A stretch of 64,000 bases of DNA from Eubacterium nodatum ATCC 33099 (GTDB lineage Bacteria; Bacillota; Clostridia; Peptostreptococcales; Anaerovoracaceae): NCBI GenBank assembly GCA_000510425.1, contig AZKM01000008.1:62001-126000 (forward strand), in the 5' to 3' direction. Numbering within the stretch: the first letter of the stretch is position 1; the number at the start of each line of letters is the position of its first letter. A program made the position numbers and the translations under genes. Below are positions 18,496 through 27,128 of this stretch, one piece after another. The notes under the pieces are model-generated. The model did not search any database and was not told the DNA's origin. It saw nothing but the letters and a program-made list of their open reading frames with translations.

Positions 18496-19113
18496 TTACA
18501 TTGTCTTTGCCAATTTTATAAAATCCCACAGAAGATTCGCTCCATAAAATAAAATGAATGCACCGCAAACGATGTTTATCACACGGAAAATTTTTGATGT
18601 GATTTTCGCCTTAAAAAGAGTAATTATAGTGGTAAGCCCAAACCACCATGAAGCTGAGGCAACACATACTCCCAGTATAAAAACATATCCATAAGCCTGT
18701 GGAATTGCAGCCTTTGATGCACCCAGAAGCATTGTGCCGTCAATCAAAGCCTGGGGATTGAACCAGGTAACAACGCAGGCAGTTGTAATTACTTTTGCTA
18801 AAGGTATATCTACATCAGTGTTACCGTCCATGTTTGCTTCAGATTTTATAATCGAATATCCAATATAAATAACAACAAGAGAGCCGATACCCATTATAAT
18901 AAGCTCCAGCCATTTGGAAGCACTCATAACGGCACCGGCTCCCAGGAAGCAGGCTATGGAAAGAGTAATATCAAAAAACATAATAACAAATGCTGTTATA
19001 TATGCTCTTTTTTTAGTCTGAGTCAGCGAGGTGTTAACAGCAAACAAATTCTGAACTCCGATAGGTGCAACATAGGCAAACCCCAGCATCAAACCTTTTA
19101 CAAAGTAAATCAT
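18496..19113 (-). CDS. LysE/ArgO family amino acid exporter
   Basis: 205 residues with six membrane segments. The N-terminal GLMLGFAYVAPIGVQNLFAVN and the middle TACVVTWFNPQALIDGTMLLG are classic LysE/ArgO signatures. Such proteins export lysine, arginine or related basic amino acids, useful for cells that break down peptides. Start ATG 19113 has AAAGGAG upstream. It is alone on its strand, with its own promoter upstream (19261-19288). Exact substrate cannot be read from sequence. Confidence 0.92.
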   Translation of the reverse strand: MIYFVKGLMLGFAYVAPIGVQNLFAVNTSLTQTKKRAYITAFVIMFFDITLSIACFLGAGAVMSASKWLELIIMGIGSLVVIYIGYSIIKSEANMDGNTDVDIPLAKVITTACVVTWFNPQALIDGTMLLGASKAAIPQAYGYVFILGVCVASASWWFGLTTIITLFKAKITSKIFRVINIVCGAFILFYGANLLWDFIKLAKTM

Positions 19114-19461
19114 CCTTTCTCCTTTTCATAAAATAGATTTTTTATTAAATAAGTTCTGTATTCCAACATCTAAAAACATAACTTGGAAAATTCATCTTAA
19201 CTTTTCGTTTGCGGAACTAAACACTAAAAAGTGCTTGCCACTTTTTTATGTACCGCTATAATTATATTATACAATTACGGAAAATCAATAACGCAATTTT
19301 TTATTATCGGAAAATGATAAATTCCGTGACCTTGAAGAACAATTTTATCTGAAAAATAGCTAAATGACAGGCAAAGTGCTCTAAAAACTGATACTTTCTA
19401 ACCCATATACCGGGAATTTGAAAAAGGCTAAAATAAGAATAAGAAAGTGCGAGCTACGAAA
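19114..19461. other. Intergenic region between lysE and sfsA
   Basis: Divergent gap of 348 bases. It holds the lysE promoter (19261-19288) and, about 28 bases inside that transcript, an A/T-flanked hairpin aaaaagtg (19226-19233) / cactttttt (from 19239). The hairpin has T-like flanks on both strands and could act as a weak terminator or as a 5' stabilising element of the lysE leader (~140 bases). I see no known riboswitch class and no clear sfsA promoter. Confidence 0.5.
19261..19288 (-). promoter_or_regulatory. Probable sigma-A promoter of lysE
   Basis: Minus strand TTGATT (19283-19288), 16 bases, TATAAT (19261-19266). The predicted start near 19254 leaves a ~140-base leader with a hairpin near its 5' end. 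Confidence 0.55.
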
Positions 19462-20181
19462 ATGAGATATAAAAACATCTATAAAGGAAAATTTATCGAA
19501 CGCCCAAATCGCTTCATTGCTTTGGTTGAACTTGATGACACTCCAGGGATAGTTGAAAAAGTTCATGTGAAAAATACCGGAAGATGCAAGGAACTTCTTC
19601 TTCCCGGATGTGAAATCTATCTTGAAAAGTCAGATAATCCTAACAGGAAAACTCAATATGACTTAGTTACTGTAAGAAAAGATACAGGAACTTTGTTTAA
19701 CATCGACAGTCAGACACCTAACAAAATCACTTACGAATGGCTAAAAACACAGGATTTTTCTCATATAAAGCCTGAATTTACCTATGGTAATTCCAGACTT
19801 GATTTTTACTTAGAAAAAAACATTGCAGGAAACGGCATCAATGAGAAAAGTAAAAAAAGTAATTTAGAAAAATACCTGATTGAAGTCAAAGGCTGCACTC
19901 TGGAGATTGATGGAATCGGCTATTTCCCCGATGCTCCCACCGAGCGGGGTGTGAAACATCTCAGGGAACTTACCAAAGCTGCCACAGATGGCTTCAAATG
20001 CTCCGTCGTATTCGTTGTCCAAATGGACGGGGTAAGGGAAGTTCGCCCAAATGAGAAAACCCACCCGGAATTTAAAACTGCCCTGGAAGAAGCAAGGGCA
20101 GCAGGTGTCAATATAATATTGCTATTGTGTAGGGTAACTCCCTATGAGGTTTCCATCTCTGAGGTGCTCTATCAGCACTAA
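19462..20181 (+). CDS. sfsA: SfsA family protein (DNA-binding/nuclease-like)
   Basis: 239 residues from the ATG at 19462; a GTG at 19447 is possible, and neither start has a clear ribosome site. The family signature is plain: FIERPNRFIALVEL, HVKNTGRCKELLLPG, YDLVTVRKDTGTLFNIDSQ, FPDAPTERGVKHLREL and FVVQMDGVREVRPN. SfsA was named for sugar fermentation stimulation in E. coli; the fold carries a PD-(D/E)XK-like nuclease core and an OB-like N-terminus. True role in Bacillota is uncertain. Its stop codon overlaps that of the convergent YitT gene. Confidence 0.93.
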   Translation: MRYKNIYKGKFIERPNRFIALVELDDTPGIVEKVHVKNTGRCKELLLPGCEIYLEKSDNPNRKTQYDLVTVRKDTGTLFNIDSQTPNKITYEWLKTQDFSHIKPEFTYGNSRLDFYLEKNIAGNGINEKSKKSNLEKYLIEVKGCTLEIDGIGYFPDAPTERGVKHLRELTKAATDGFKCSVVFVVQMDGVREVRPNEKTHPEFKTALEEARAAGVNIILLLCRVTPYEVSISEVLYQH

Positions 20182-21053
20182 TGATTTTCTCTTTTCTCTT
20201 CGGCAACTGCAATGGTAAACCCAAGTCCGTTCACCTCTCTGACGCTGCTGATAGTCATGAAAGCGTGATCATCTATTGATAATATCAAATCTTTTGCTGT
20301 ATTCATAAATCTAACTGATAAAACACTTACCACAACCTTCTGCGGTTCTCCATGAAAAGCACCTGTTCCATCTAAGACAGTTGCACCAAAGTCCGCCTTT
20401 ATCAACGCTTCGGTGATTTCCCTATACTTAGGACTAAAAATCATAAACTGAACCTGTCCACTTCCCATAAGAAGAATTTTATTTGCAACTATTGTATAGG
20501 TCATAACCATTAAGATCCCCAAAACTATCTCGTTGGAGGTTGCAACAAAACTCTGCGACACCAGTATCACAACATCTACCCCATACAACATCGGTGCAAT
20601 AGGCCAGTTAAACTTTTTATTTAAAATAATAGGCACCACATCAGAGCCTCCCATGCTGCCTCCGGCACGAATCACAACTCCGATTCCAAAACCCAAAAGA
20701 CAGCCTGCGCAAAGGGTTGCAAGGAGAGGATCCTTTACGAGATGCCTGATTTGAGGAAAATGCTCAAAGAAGCCTAAAACGATTGGAAACATGAGACTTC
20801 CAAAGATAATCGTTGCGGCATAACGCTTCCCCAAAGTGATAAATGCAAGCACCAGAAGAAACACATTTAAAATCATCACGCAGCTTGCCACAGACAAAGT
20901 GGTAAACTGACTTATAACCCTTCCTGCACCTGTCGCACCACCTATCAAAATATTATACGGAATTGCAAAAGCTTCAATTCCAAAAGCACTTACAATTATG
21001 CCCAAGGTCAGCAATACCAGTTTTTTAACTTCATTTATAACTGAATTTTTCAT
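20178..21053 (-). CDS. YitT family membrane protein (DUF161/DUF2179)
   Basis: 291 residues from the ATG at 21053, which has GGGAG upstream. Five to six membrane segments in the first ~200 residues (LGIIVSAFGIEAFAIPYNIL, GFGIGVVIRAGGSMGGSDVV) are followed by the small soluble DUF2179 domain (YREITEALIKADFGATVLDGTGAFHG). The family is widespread in Bacillota and has no firm function; a transport role has been suggested. Stand-alone, convergent with sfsA (stops overlap by three bases). Confidence 0.92.
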   Translation of the reverse strand: MKNSVINEVKKLVLLTLGIIVSAFGIEAFAIPYNILIGGATGAGRVISQFTTLSVASCVMILNVFLLVLAFITLGKRYAATIIFGSLMFPIVLGFFEHFPQIRHLVKDPLLATLCAGCLLGFGIGVVIRAGGSMGGSDVVPIILNKKFNWPIAPMLYGVDVVILVSQSFVATSNEIVLGILMVMTYTIVANKILLMGSGQVQFMIFSPKYREITEALIKADFGATVLDGTGAFHGEPQKVVVSVLSVRFMNTAKDLILSIDDHAFMTISSVREVNGLGFTIAVAEEKRENH

Positions 21054-21130
21054 TCTTTTCTCCCACAATTACTCTATTTTCTATTCTCTCATTGATGTCT
21101 GGTCAACGCTCCGGTTCAATGGATTTCAGG

Positions 21131-22243
21131 CTATTTCAAGTTCTCCGGATTCAGACCCTCAAGCCGGGGAATGACGAACAATCCGTCTTTTCGTACCAAT
21201 CTTCCGTCAAAGTAAATTTCCCCTCCGCCGTATTCTGCTCTCTGGATCATTACGAGATCCCAGTGAATAGAGGATTTATTTCCATTAGGTGCATCTTCGT
21301 AGCACATTCCCGGAGTCAAGTGGAAACTTCCGCATATTTTTTCATCAAACAAAATGTCCTTCATAGGCTCAAGTACATACGGGTTCACACCTATTGCAAA
21401 TTCTCCGAAATACCTTGCTCCCTCATCGGTGTCCAGATACTTGTTGATTCTCTCAGTATCATTTGCCGTAGCCCTTACAATCTTTCCCTTCTCAATCTCA
21501 AAGTGAACATTTTCGTAGGTAAAGCCTTCAATTTCCGATGGTGTATTGTATGTAATGCTTCCATTCATAGAATCTCTAACCGGTGCAGTATATACCTCCC
21601 CATCGGGAATATTCATTTTTCCGTCGCATTTAACAGCTCCCACACCCTTTATGGAAAAAGAAAGGTCGAGATTCGGTCCCTTGAGCTCCACCCTGTCCGT
21701 CCTATCCATAAGTTCTTTGAGATGATCCATCGCCTTACTCATTTTCTTATAGTCCATGGTGCATACATTGAAGTAGAACTCAGCAAACGACTCCACACTG
21801 GTTCCTGCAAGCTGTGCCATGGAATCGTTGGGATAACGCAAAATGCACCATTTCAGATTGTTAACTCTGTATTCAAGACTGGGTGAAGTGTACCGATTAT
21901 ACATACTCATCTTCTCGCCGGGAACATCTGCAAGTTCTGCCGTGTTTCCGGGTGCTCTGACTGCAATATATGCGTCCATATCCCTAAGGATATTCATGAA
22001 TTGGTCATCCATAAGTTTCAGCTGTTTTTCATTGCATTCCATCATAATTTCTCTGGAAATTTTGGTTTCCCTAATTTTTATAAACGGGTTTGCCCCTGCC
22101 TTGTATACATCCCGAATGAGTTGTTTTACCAGTGGCAAACAGCAATTGCCTTCGTATTCAATTAAAATCTTCTCATCTTTCTTAAGCTCTGTTGAATAGT
22201 TTACAAGCAAATCGGAGAGTTTCTTTATATTTTCATTTATCAT
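21131..22243 (-). CDS. Aminopeptidase, M29 (thermophilic metalloprotease) family
   Basis: 370 residues from the ATG at 22243 with AAAGGA upstream; the longer frame to 22324 lacks a ribosome site. The body shows the M29 pattern: FYFNVCTMDYKKMSKAMDHLKELMD, MNIPDGEVYTAPVRDS with the metal-binding Glu, FEIEKGKIV, EFAIGVNPY, and SIHWDLVM followed by GGEIYFDGRLVRKDG. Acts as a dimeric, divalent-metal aminopeptidase with broad specificity. It lies 173 bases after the NifK-like gene on the same strand; the gap is AT rich and may carry its own promoter. Confidence 0.93.
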   Translation of the reverse strand: MINENIKKLSDLLVNYSTELKKDEKILIEYEGNCCLPLVKQLIRDVYKAGANPFIKIRETKISREIMMECNEKQLKLMDDQFMNILRDMDAYIAVRAPGNTAELADVPGEKMSMYNRYTSPSLEYRVNNLKWCILRYPNDSMAQLAGTSVESFAEFYFNVCTMDYKKMSKAMDHLKELMDRTDRVELKGPNLDLSFSIKGVGAVKCDGKMNIPDGEVYTAPVRDSMNGSITYNTPSEIEGFTYENVHFEIEKGKIVRATANDTERINKYLDTDEGARYFGEFAIGVNPYVLEPMKDILFDEKICGSFHLTPGMCYEDAPNGNKSSIHWDLVMIQRAEYGGGEIYFDGRLVRKDGLFVIPRLEGLNPENLK

Positions 22244-22416
22244 TTTCCGGATTCCTTTCGATGTGTATAATTTTTTTAAATTCGCTGTGCCCTGATACTT
22301 CCCTTGCAAACATGATTCGGACATGAACCGGAATCATTGAATAAAATATCAATCCCAATAATTATATTGCAAGCGAAATAATTATATCACAACAGGGCTA
22401 TTTCAGTCATTTATTT

Positions 22417-23784
22417 CTAAAATCTAAGTCCGTTCAAAATCAGCTCCACCAAAAGAGCAGCTCCTGACAAACCTAAATGGGTTTTGGGGATAACATCTAT
22501 ATAGCCTAAAGCAGGGAGAGATATATCAATTCCTCCAAAGTCTGTTCCCTTAAGTTTCAGTGCTCCTATAGTATTGCCACAGGCAAGAACAATCTCCCCG
22601 TCAGTATCCATGATCTGCTTTTCCAAAGCACTTTTCACTCCATAAGCGGATAAAAAGTTTTCCAAGGCATTTTTGCTATAATCCATGTCTTTATCTAAAA
22701 TCGATATACTGTCCGGTGTCATTCCAAAATATTCTAATAAAAACTTGCAATATCCCAATGCCTCGGAATATCTTCCCTCCACTGCAAAAGGATGACCTGT
22801 GGGCAGTCCTGTCAAGGAATTAAGTCTTGAAATCAAAGGATAACAGCGAGCTCTTATTTTCTCACTTTCTTCAATTATTCTGCGGGGATTGGGTAAAGCC
22901 AAAATTTTGCAGATTTCCTTTGCCCATAGTTCCGTAGCCTTAAATCCGACGGGCTGAGATTCACAGATATAATACTCTGTTCCCCCCAGCTCTTTTAAAG
23001 TTTCGGCAATTTTCACTCCGAATTCCGGTGCTATTACTATATTCAAGTCTGCATCTTTAAGACTGCAAATTTCTCTCCAGTAACAACCTGCCATGAGCAT
23101 ACAGTTCACCCTGACTCCCATCATTTCACAGAGTCTTTTTATTTCTTCCACATCTCCCTGAAAATTTCTTCGCCACAGTCCAAGTCCCAGTATATTCACT
23201 TTTTTTTGATGAACCCCTTTTACAGAAGTTTTCCTTGAGTAATCTTCTGCATGACAATTCCCAATATGACTGTGGCAAGAGTCCTTAACATCATTATTTT
23301 TTTTGATATAAGGAATAAGAGCATCGAACGCCCTTGTATGACCCTTTGGCATATTTTCTGAAAATCCGGGGCTTTCATAGATAATTACAGGTCTGTCTTT
23401 TATCTCCGATTCGGCGATTCCCCGCAGGTCATCTCCTATCAGTGCAGCCCCGGGAGAATTTACTACGAACAAAGCATTGAACTTTACATTATCTCGCAGA
23501 AATTTGAGGATTTCTCTTAGTTTTTCTTCAGATCCGTAGACATAATCTCCGTTGTCTATAGAAGTGCATGGTACATGGGGTTGTCCAAAGTACCATTTTT
23601 CCGGATAACTCAAAGGGTCAAAGTCCAGGCTTCTGATCATCTGTCCATCGGAAACGGAGGAGTGATAGAACTTGCAGCCCGAGGGACCGTTAAGCAGGAC
23701 GATACCGTCACGAATTCCTTCTAAAGAAAAAAGTAAGCCGCTCAAACTATCCGGAGTAATACTTGTTAAATAGCTCTGAGTCAC
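22417..23784 (-). CDS. Nitrogenase component 1-like protein, NifK-type subunit
   Basis: 455 residues, GTG start at 23784 with GGGGG nine bases upstream, overlapping the fused NifH-NifD gene by 38 bases. It belongs to the nitrogenase component 1 (Oxidored_nitro) family: LLNGPSGCKFYHS with Cys37 aligns with NifK Cys95, VVNSPGAALIGDDLRGI aligns with the NifK Cys153 region but has Ser-Pro in place of Cys, and the N-terminal ITPDSLSG has no Cys where NifK has Cys70. So only one of three P-cluster cysteines is kept. It should form a heteromer with the NifD-type half of the upstream protein. Alternatives are BchB, NflK or methylthio-alkane reductase-like subunits; substrate unknown. Confidence 0.85.
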   Translation of the reverse strand: MTQSYLTSITPDSLSGLLFSLEGIRDGIVLLNGPSGCKFYHSSVSDGQMIRSLDFDPLSYPEKWYFGQPHVPCTSIDNGDYVYGSEEKLREILKFLRDNVKFNALFVVNSPGAALIGDDLRGIAESEIKDRPVIIYESPGFSENMPKGHTRAFDALIPYIKKNNDVKDSCHSHIGNCHAEDYSRKTSVKGVHQKKVNILGLGLWRRNFQGDVEEIKRLCEMMGVRVNCMLMAGCYWREICSLKDADLNIVIAPEFGVKIAETLKELGGTEYYICESQPVGFKATELWAKEICKILALPNPRRIIEESEKIRARCYPLISRLNSLTGLPTGHPFAVEGRYSEALGYCKFLLEYFGMTPDSISILDKDMDYSKNALENFLSAYGVKSALEKQIMDTDGEIVLACGNTIGALKLKGTDFGGIDISLPALGYIDVIPKTHLGLSGAALLVELILNGLRF

Positions 23785-26104
23785 CGGTCCAATCCCCCTT
23801 TCTGTTTAATTTCATAAGTTGTGCCCATCTCTCAACAGTCTTGATTCCCGACTCAAAACCAACATCGGGACACATAGGTATAATATCTGAAATTTTCACC
23901 TTATCGGCTATTGACGATGCGTAATTTGTCAGCAAAACATCCGGTTTATATCTTTCCACATCCTCACTTCTCTTTTCCTTATCGTAATCAATTTCCACAG
24001 GGCATTTCAGGTCAAGTTCCGTTCTAAAACCTTCGTCTTGAGAAAAATTTAAAATTCCTATCTTTACTATTTCCATACCTGCATCCATAGCAGTTTTTAA
24101 AATCCAATCAAGTTCGTGATTGTATGTGAGTACAAGAATCTTTTTTCCCTGCAAGGCAGGTCTTAATTTCGCAATCTTTTCCCTGTAGATTTCTTCCTCT
24201 TTCTCAATTATTTCCTCAACTTGATTGGATTTTCCCAGCCTTGTGCCAAGGGCTCTAAGCCATTTTGCAGTATCGCCAAATCCTACCGGAAAAGGCTTTC
24301 TGAAAATTTCCACTCCATATTCTTTCTCAAAATAATCACCCAGCATCTTTCCCGTATAATCTCCGAAAGCAAGTAAATTCAAACCTGCCTTTTTAAAATT
24401 AATCAGGGCATCAACATCGGTATTATATAAAAATCTACAGTTCACACTAAGTCCGATTTTGCTTATATAACCGATTATGGTCTTCAAGTTGCTTTCTGAG
24501 TTAGTATCTATAATTTTTTCTGCAAGGACATTGACAACAGACATATCCGGTTCAACCTTCCTGTCTATAAAAGCCTTTGACAGAGTTGTATACGCCATCA
24601 ACATTCCCTGCAGGTAGTCTCCTGCCATATTTCCATCGGTCCTTAACGGAATTATTTTGGTTTCTTTATCGGAAAGTCTTTCCATCTGATTTATATCATC
24701 GCCTATGATTCCTGCGGGACAACTGCTTACCACAACGATAGCCTTGGGTTTAGATTTTTTTATTTCCTTTATCTTCTCTTCCAGGGTTTCCATACCTCCA
24801 AAGACAATCTCACTTTCACCCATTTCTGTACACTGAATAGATGGAGAAAGTGAAACGGGAAGAAGCGTCCCTCGTTCAAATAATCGCCTTCTTCCACTTG
24901 AACTTATCGTTTGGTATGAAATGTATGTACAGCTCTTTGGAGCGTGCGCCAAAATAACTGCTCCTTTTAAGTGTACACAGGTAGAAAGAGCTCCGTTGAA
25001 AGCACAGCCATGTAAAGCCTCACTGTTTTTTAAGCTCTTTGAAAAATAGTATACCGGTTTTTCAAGAGGGTTTTCACTTTGCTCGGAACAGATTTCCCCC
25101 TCAACTTCAGTAGAAATATACTCTTCAGTGAGTTCCTTTTCCGTACTTGATGTCTGCGTACTTTCATTTTCAAGATCCTTTCTAATACCAACAGGATTTC
25201 GATATATTGGAGATTCCTCTTCATGCAGTTCTGCAGGCTGTTTCTCACAGTAAACCTTCTTTTCAGATTTCAATGTGCCCGATTTAACGGGCTCTGTAAT
25301 TGAGGTCTCCAAAAGGCAGGTTTCAAGTTCTTCGTCTGTAATAGGTTTCGCTGCATGGAGTTTTATATCACTATCTAATTCTTCGGCAAGTCCTGAAAAA
25401 ATTTTCACAACAGTTTCGTCCTCACCCAACTGATATGCGGTAATTCCAAGAGCTTCAGCCTTTGCGAAGGTATCTCTTCTAGGAACTGTGATGATAATCG
25501 GAAGTTTCACCGCCTCTGCAAATTTCTTTACCCGTGCATCTTCACCCTTTACATTCCTTTTGTTGTAAATAATTCCTGCAACTCGCCGTTCCTCACCGTC
25601 ATAATTCTGTATACCCTTCAATATATTGTTAGCTGCATAAAGTGACATGAATTCACCTGAGGTTACGACAAAAATATGGTCTGCATATTCCCTTCTGATT
25701 GGCACTGCAAAGCCTCCGCAAACCACATCTCCAAGCACATCATATACCACGGTGTCATACTTCTGAGGAAGTCCGAACCTCTGCAAAAGCTCAAAGGTGC
25801 TGATTATTCCCCTGCCTGCACAACCTACACCGGGTTTAGGTCCTCCTGCCTCTACACAACCGATTCCCATGTACCCCACTCCTAAAATATCCGATGCATT
25901 CTGCTCCAGCGGTCCTGTTTCTCTCATATAGTCCAATACCGTTGTAAGTTTTCGCCCGGATAGCAATAACTTCGTGGAATCGTGCTTCGGGTCACATCCA
26001 ATCTGCAAAACCCTGTGACCACCCTTTGCCATAGCAACTGAAAGATTTGCACTTATTGTTGACTTTCCGATTCCTCCTTTTCCATAAACGGCTATTTTAC
26101 TCAC
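23747..26104 (-). CDS. Fused NifH-type Fe protein and NifD-type nitrogenase-like subunit
   Basis: 785 residues from a GTG at 26104 (AAAGGAG seven bases upstream). Residues 1-~265 are a full NifH/BchL-type Fe protein: P-loop GKGGIGKST (8-16), CDPKHDST, and the two [4Fe-4S] ligands Cys95 (GVGCAGRG) and Cys129 (DVVCGGF). An acidic, poorly ordered linker of ~100 residues (rich in E, S, T) joins it to a NifD-type component 1 domain. That domain keeps three cysteines matching NifD Cys62 (HGCAFNGA), Cys88 (APKSCTYI) and Cys154 (VSSCPAGIIGDD). The regions of the FeMo-cofactor ligands Cys275 and His442 carry other residues. Fe protein and catalytic partner normally are separate chains, because they must bind and part; the fusion is the most unusual gene here. 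Role: ATP-driven low-potential reduction of an unknown substrate. Confidence 0.9.
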   Translation of the reverse strand: MSKIAVYGKGGIGKSTISANLSVAMAKGGHRVLQIGCDPKHDSTKLLLSGRKLTTVLDYMRETGPLEQNASDILGVGYMGIGCVEAGGPKPGVGCAGRGIISTFELLQRFGLPQKYDTVVYDVLGDVVCGGFAVPIRREYADHIFVVTSGEFMSLYAANNILKGIQNYDGEERRVAGIIYNKRNVKGEDARVKKFAEAVKLPIIITVPRRDTFAKAEALGITAYQLGEDETVVKIFSGLAEELDSDIKLHAAKPITDEELETCLLETSITEPVKSGTLKSEKKVYCEKQPAELHEEESPIYRNPVGIRKDLENESTQTSSTEKELTEEYISTEVEGEICSEQSENPLEKPVYYFSKSLKNSEALHGCAFNGALSTCVHLKGAVILAHAPKSCTYISYQTISSSGRRRLFERGTLLPVSLSPSIQCTEMGESEIVFGGMETLEEKIKEIKKSKPKAIVVVSSCPAGIIGDDINQMERLSDKETKIIPLRTDGNMAGDYLQGMLMAYTTLSKAFIDRKVEPDMSVVNVLAEKIIDTNSESNLKTIIGYISKIGLSVNCRFLYNTDVDALINFKKAGLNLLAFGDYTGKMLGDYFEKEYGVEIFRKPFPVGFGDTAKWLRALGTRLGKSNQVEEIIEKEEEIYREKIAKLRPALQGKKILVLTYNHELDWILKTAMDAGMEIVKIGILNFSQDEGFRTELDLKCPVEIDYDKEKRSEDVERYKPDVLLTNYASSIADKVKISDIIPMCPDVGFESGIKTVERWAQLMKLNRKGDWTGDSELFNKYYSG

Positions 26105-26156
26105 TAAATTACTCCTTTTGCCCTTCTGCTTTACCAAGCTCTATTCTTATAACTCT

Positions 26157-26870
26157 TCAATCTTCGGCATTATTACTTCTGCTCTCTCCCGTGGAATAGT
26201 CTATCTCAACTCCCGGCTGGACATTATAACAGTAAACATTAAAAGACAGGCTTTTCCCTTTATCCTCAACGGACATCGCCTGCATGTGTACGCCACGGCA
26301 AACCAGCTCTTTTCCACTATATATAGGCACAACTTTATACATAACATGATTCTTACTGTGTTTCAGATAATCCGCCAGCTTATTTTCCCAGGGAAGCATG
26401 CCCTTTACATTCATAAAGCGAGTTCCGGTGACGAGGTTCTTGGGATCTGCCGTACTTCCTGTAAGCTGCCACCCGATCAAGTGACAGCGATTGTACAAAA
26501 GTCTTCCGTCAACAAAAGCGTACTTCTTATATTTCCAACCTGTAGGGTGAATCATTCCTATATAATCCCTCTGCCCCTTTGCCAGACCTTCTCTATCCAA
26601 ACAAGCCAGTGTTCCCACAGCTCTTCCCAAAGCATCAAGTCTGTCATGCCTTTCAAACTTAACGGTTTTGAGTTCGGAATCGCTGAAATCAGGCTTTCCG
26701 TTATCCACGCTCACATAGGCGCTCCTGCCGTCCCACTTGGGAATTTCATCAGGTTTAACGGAGTTTACCCCATTTTCGTTATAGGTCACATAACCTGCGA
26801 TTACAACGATTAAAGCCAGAATCGTTGTGGCTAACTTATATCTTTTTCTATTTTTTCTCTGTCTGTACAT
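26157..26870 (-). CDS. Membrane-anchored DNA/RNA non-specific endonuclease, EndA-like
   Basis: 237 residues. A signal anchor (LATTILALIVVIAGYVTY) is followed by a beta-beta-alpha-metal nuclease domain: RLLYNRCHLIGWQLTG with the likely catalytic His130, then NLVTGTRFMNVKGMLPWENKLADYL, typical of streptococcal EndA/DNA-entry nuclease relatives. It should act outside the membrane, degrading DNA for nutrition or competence. GGGAGAGG precedes the ATG. It stands 52 bases upstream of the NifH-NifD gene on the same strand, so a shared transcript is possible, though no functional link is obvious. A perfect palindrome GTCAGATCTGAC lies at 26904-26915, ahead of the gene. Confidence 0.88.
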   Translation of the reverse strand: MYRQRKNRKRYKLATTILALIVVIAGYVTYNENGVNSVKPDEIPKWDGRSAYVSVDNGKPDFSDSELKTVKFERHDRLDALGRAVGTLACLDREGLAKGQRDYIGMIHPTGWKYKKYAFVDGRLLYNRCHLIGWQLTGSTADPKNLVTGTRFMNVKGMLPWENKLADYLKHSKNHVMYKVVPIYSGKELVCRGVHMQAMSVEDKGKSLSFNVYCYNVQPGVEIDYSTGESRSNNAED

Positions 26871-27128
26871 TCCTCTCCCTTTTTGGTACAGTTAATATGT
26901 GCGGTCAGATCTGACGGAACTTATCCGGCAGTTAATGATTATTATATCATACTCAAAGGAAGTTTTTTACACAAAATAAAAGGCAGCAGTGACTGATGCC
27001 ATAAATGGCAGGTATCCGCTACCTCATTTGCTCCGAGATGAAAATCCCGGAAAGTTGTGCATGTGTGTCCGCACAATTACTAATTATTTTTTATATTCAT
27101 TTGTATCCATGATTTTAAAGTTTCTTAT

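Noticed and set aside
22417..26104. A functional N2-fixing nitrogenase
   Set aside because: The NifK-type chain has one of three P-cluster cysteines, the regions of the FeMo-cofactor ligands differ, and no nifE, nifN, nifB or other maturation genes are near.
26871..27128. Riboswitch or structured RNA between the nuclease and the ABC genes
   Set aside because: Several short palindromes are present, but none of the conserved cores that I know (cobalamin, FMN, TPP, lysine, Moco, SAM) could be matched on either strand.
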